Positions 44,165 to 47,047 of a stretch of DNA of 47,047 nt are shown here, piece after piece. A program made the translations under genes and the position numbers. The notes below the pieces were generated by a model. It was not told where the DNA came from and searched no databases. It worked only from the letters and a program-made list of their open reading frames with translations. This stretch comes from Propionivibrio sp. (GTDB taxonomy: Bacteria; Pseudomonadota; Gammaproteobacteria; Burkholderiales; Rhodocyclaceae), in the NCBI GenBank assembly GCA_029975435.1, contig JARKPC010000165.1:1-47047 (forward strand). The letters are read 5' to 3'. Within the stretch, counting starts at the first letter, position 1. Every line of letters begins with the position of its first letter.

Positions 44165-44190
44165 ATGGGCAGGGGCGAAAGGATGCCACC

Positions 44191-45606
44191 ATGAGAACCA
44201 GCGACATCGCCCTGCTGATCGACGAGCCGGCCTGTTCGAACAACGCGAACAAGGAGAAGGGCGGCTGCACGCGCCCGAAGCCGGGGGCCACCGCCGGCGG
44301 TTGTTCGTTCGATGGCGCGCAGATCACGCTCTATCCGATCGCCGACGTCGCGCACATCGTGCATGGACCGATCGCCTGCGCCGGGGATTCGTGGGACAAC
44401 CGCGGCACGCGCACCTCCGGGCCGGGGCTTTACCGCATCGGCATGACCACTGACTTGTCCGAGCAGGACATCGTGATGGGGCGCAGCGAGAAGCGCCTGT
44501 TCCATGCCATCAAGCAGGCCATCGACAGCCATTCCCCGGCGGCCGTCTTCGTTTACGCCACCTGCGTCACGGCGATGATCGGCGACGATCTGCTGGCGGT
44601 GTGCAAGGCGGCGGAAAAGCGCTGGGGCGTGCCGGTGGTGCCCATCGACGCGGCGGGGTTCTACGGTTCCAAGAAACTCGGCGACCGCATTGCCGGCGAG
44701 GCCATGTTCGAGTACGTGATCGGCACGCGCGAGCCGGATCCGGTGCCGGAATCTGCGCAGCGTTCGGGCATCACTGTGCATGACATCGCGCTGATCGCCG
44801 AATACAACATCCGCGGCGAGTTCTGGCACGTGGCGCTGCTGTTCGACGAACTCGGCCTGCGCGTCATCGGTTCGCTGTCGGGCGACGCCCGCTTCCGTGA
44901 AGTGCAGACAATGCACCGCGCCAAGGCGTCGATGGTCGTCTGTTCCAACGCCCTGCTCAACGTGGCGCGCAAGCTCAATGACAGGTGGGGCGTACCGTAC
45001 TTCGAGGGCAGTTTCTACGGGATTTCCGACATGTCCCAGGCGCTGCGCGAGTTCGCCCGGCTGCTCGGCGACCGGGATCTCACCGCGCGCACCGAGGCGC
45101 TGATCGCCCGCGAGGAGGCCAGGGTGCATGCCGACCTTGAACCGTGGCGCGCCCGCCTCAAGGGCAAGCGTGCCCTGCTGTATACCGGCGGCGTCAAGTC
45201 GTGGTCAATCATCTCGGCCCTGCACGATCTGGGCATGGAGGTGGTGGCCACCGGTGTGCGCAAATCCACAGAAGGCGACAAGGAGCGCATCCGCGACCTG
45301 CTGGGCGACGATGCCCTGATGCTTGAAGACGGCAATCCGGCCGGGCTGCTCAAGGTGTTCAACGAACGGGGCGCCGACGTGCTCATTGCCGGCGGGCGCA
45401 ACCTCTACACCGCGATGAAGGCGCGCATTCCCTTCCTCGACATCAACCAGGAGCGCGAATACGCCTACGCCGGTTACGCCGGCATGGTCGAAATGGCCCG
45501 GCAACTGGCGCTGACCATCGAGAACCCGGTGTGGAAGGCGGTGCGCAAACCGGCGCCCTGGGCGACCGGGAAGGCTGTTGGAGAAGTCATGGGAGTGCCG
45601 CGATGA
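44191..45606 (+). CDS. nifE: FeMo-cofactor scaffold protein NifE
   Basis: A 471-residue NifD-like scaffold subunit; with NifN it forms the site where NifB-co is matured to FeMo-cofactor. Cys38 (GGCSFDGA), Cys63 ([12 protein letters not shown]) and Cys125 ([12 protein letters not shown]) are the cluster ligands. The start at 44191 has AAAGGA 7-13 bp upstream and lies 26 bp after the sigma54 promoter; a longer frame to 43990 would cross the promoter. A REP-like element separates it from nifN. Confidence 0.97.
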   Translation: MRTSDIALLIDEPACSNNANKEKGGCTRPKPGATAGGCSFDGAQITLYPIADVAHIVHGPIACAGDSWDNRGTRTSGPGLYRIGMTTDLSEQDIVMGRSEKRLFHAIKQAIDSHSPAAVFVYATCVTAMIGDDLLAVCKAAEKRWGVPVVPIDAAGFYGSKKLGDRIAGEAMFEYVIGTREPDPVPESAQRSGITVHDIALIAEYNIRGEFWHVALLFDELGLRVIGSLSGDARFREVQTMHRAKASMVVCSNALLNVARKLNDRWGVPYFEGSFYGISDMSQALREFARLLGDRDLTARTEALIAREEARVHADLEPWRARLKGKRALLYTGGVKSWSIISALHDLGMEVVATGVRKSTEGDKERIRDLLGDDALMLEDGNPAGLLKVFNERGADVLIAGGRNLYTAMKARIPFLDINQEREYAYAGYAGMVEMARQLALTIENPVWKAVRKPAPWATGKAVGEVMGVPR

Positions 45607-45617
45607 ACTCATTCATT

Positions 45618-45690
45618 CCGTCATTCCGGCGAAGGCCGGGATCCAGTCGGTGCTCCGAATACCCGGATCCAGGCCTTCGCCGGGATGACG
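45618..45690. repeat. REP-like palindromic element, copy 6
   Basis: CCGTCATTCC and GATGACG arms with CCGGCGAAGGCCGG and an inverted second hairpin. It fills most of the nifE-nifN gap. Confidence 0.85.
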
Positions 45691-45726
45691 AGGTATTGCG
45701 AAATGGTTACCTCCGAAGGAATCGCC

Positions 45727-47047
45727 ATGGCTGAAATCATCCGCCACGCCAAACCATTGACCGTCAGTCCGCTCAAGGCCAGCCAGCCGATCGGCGCCGC
45801 GCTGGCCTTCCTGGGGCTGCGCAACTGCCTGCCGATGCTGCACGGTGCGCAGGGTTGCACGGCCTTCGGCAAGGTTTTCCTGGTGCGCCATTTCCGCGAG
45901 CCGATCCCGTTGCAGACGACGGCGATGGACCAGATCGCCACGGTGATGAATTCCGACGAGAACGTCATCGTCGGACTTAAGACGATTTGCGAGAAAAGCA
46001 AGCCCGATGTCATCGGCCTGCCGACCACGGGACTGTCCGAAACGCAGGGCACGGACATCCTGCGGTTGGTGCGCGAATTCCGCGCCAAGCACCCGGAGCA
46101 CGCCGGAACGGCCATCGTGCCGGTGAATACGCCCGATTTCAACGGGTGTTTCGAAAGCGGCTTCGCCCTGGCCGTCGATGCCATCATCGACACGCTGGTC
46201 CCGGAAACGAAGCATGCCGGGCGGCGACACAAGCAGGTCAACGTGCTGGCGTCTTCGATGCTCTCGCCCGGGGACATCGAGGCCATCAAGGACTGGATCG
46301 AGGCGTTCGGCCTGCGTCCGGTCATGGTGCCCGATATCGGCGATTCGATGGACGGGCACCTGATCGAGAAGCAACATACGCCGCTGACGCTCGGTGGCGC
46401 TCCGCTGGCCGAGATCGGCGCGATGGGCGAATCGGTGGCCACGCTGGCCATCGGCCGCTCCATCGCCAACGCCGCGAATCGCCTGGAAACGCGCACCGGC
46501 GTGCCGACCTTCCGTTTCGACCATCTGATCGGTCTCGACGCCTGCGACGCCTTCACACAAACGCTGGCCGAGATCTCCGGCCAGCCGGTGCCGGCGAAGA
46601 TCGAGCGGCAGCGCAGCCAGTTGCAGGACGCGATGGTTGACACGCACTTCATGACCGGTTTCCTGAAGATCGCCCTGGGGCTCGATCCGGACCTGCTGAA
46701 AGGCTTGTCCGATCTGTTTGTCAGCATGGGGGCCGAGGTCGTCACCGCCGTCGCCCCCGCACGTGCCGAAGTGCTCGAATCGCTGCCGTGCGCGAGCGTG
46801 CTGGTCGGCGACCTCGAAGACCTGGAAGCCTCGGCGGCCGCGAACGGCGCGCAACTGCTCGTATGCAATTCGCACGGCGTCGAGGTCGCCAATCGCCTGG
46901 GTATTTCGTTGCTGCGTGCCGGTTTCCCCCAGTACGACTGGGTCGGCGGCTACGCACGCGGCTGGGTCGGCTACCGCCATGCGCGGCAAGCCTTGTTCGA
47001 TATCGCCAACCTCTTCCTGGGGCAGCACCATGACATTCCTGCCTACC
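45727..47047 (+). CDS. nifN: FeMo-cofactor scaffold protein NifN (3' end beyond window)
   Basis: 440 codons are present without a stop; the gene runs off the right end and probably lacks only the last 10-30 residues. It starts MAEIIRHAKPLTVSPLKASQPIGAALAFLGL, the NifN N-terminus. HGAQGCTAFGKVFLVRHFREPIPLQTTAMD holds the cluster Cys; GLPTTGLSETQGTD is another family motif. The start at 45727 has GAAGGA 6 bp upstream. It is the NifK-like partner of NifE. The nifX gene expected next is outside the window. Confidence 0.95.
   Translation, partial: MAEIIRHAKPLTVSPLKASQPIGAALAFLGLRNCLPMLHGAQGCTAFGKVFLVRHFREPIPLQTTAMDQIATVMNSDENVIVGLKTICEKSKPDVIGLPTTGLSETQGTDILRLVREFRAKHPEHAGTAIVPVNTPDFNGCFESGFALAVDAIIDTLVPETKHAGRRHKQVNVLASSMLSPGDIEAIKDWIEAFGLRPVMVPDIGDSMDGHLIEKQHTPLTLGGAPLAEIGAMGESVATLAIGRSIANAANRLETRTGVPTFRFDHLIGLDACDAFTQTLAEISGQPVPAKIERQRSQLQDAMVDTHFMTGFLKIALGLDPDLLKGLSDLFVSMGAEVVTAVAPARAEVLESLPCASVLVGDLEDLEASAAANGAQLLVCNSHGVEVANRLGISLLRAGFPQYDWVGGYARGWVGYRHARQALFDIANLFLGQHHDIPAY

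Overview
The window looks like chromosomal DNA of a GC-rich, free-living diazotrophic proteobacterium. The nif gene order (nifH-nifD-nifK-nifT-ferredoxin-nifY plus two small nif-linked unknowns), the divergent draT, and the style of the TRAP, LysR and ArgP genes fit a betaproteobacterium, most likely of the Rhodocyclaceae type. That taxonomic call is an inference; there is no rRNA or marker gene here.

Layout: (1) 0.2-3.0 kb: an ArgP-type LysR regulator, then on the minus strand a SIR2-like protein and the nitrogenase ADP-ribosyltransferase gene draT. (2) 3.0-9.8 kb: the structural nitrogenase operon nifHDK-nifT-fdx-nifY-orf92-orf328, driven by a clear sigma54 promoter with an IHF-like site and a NifA upstream activator site that lies inside draT. 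(3) 10.2-16.8 kb: housekeeping and accessory genes (mscL, YidB-like, DUF4332-like, TRIC channel, DUF6152-like, membrane protein, histidine phosphatase, LysR, two Rnk-like proteins and a tiny winged-helix-like protein). (4) 16.8-22.3 kb: LysR regulator, two-subunit tartrate dehydratase/class I fumarase, and a DctPQM TRAP transporter. (5) 22.4-33.7 kb: a DUF1993-like protein, a small unknown, then two complete Fe3+/organophosphate-type ABC importers in tandem, separated by a HAD-IIB phosphatase and followed by a LysR regulator. (6) 33.7-38.4 kb, minus strand: molybdate operon modE-modA-(TauE/SafE)-modB-modC-GNAT with a ModE box upstream. (7) 38.8-42.8 kb: a Cache-HAMP histidine kinase joined out of frame to the 3' part of an MFS transporter gene, then acetaldehyde dehydrogenase (mhpF) and 4-hydroxy-2-oxovalerate aldolase (mhpE). 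(8) 43.3 kb to the end: nifQ (minus) divergent from nifE-nifN (plus; nifN runs off the window), with two NifA sites and sigma54 promoters between them.

How it fits together: NifHDK is the enzyme; NifE/N, NifQ and NifY serve FeMo-cofactor assembly; the mod operon supplies molybdate; the small ferredoxin is probably an electron carrier for nitrogenase or cofactor assembly; DraT switches off NifH by ADP-ribosylation of Arg102. About 33 kb of mostly non-nif metabolism and transport separates nifHDK from nifQ-EN. A REP-like palindromic element occurs six times, five of them in gaps or leaders of nif-linked genes. The least conventional items are the SIR2-like partner of draT, the double ABC/HAD operon in which one ATPase has lost its catalytic glutamate, the TauE/SafE gene inside the mod operon, and the kinase/transporter deletion scar.
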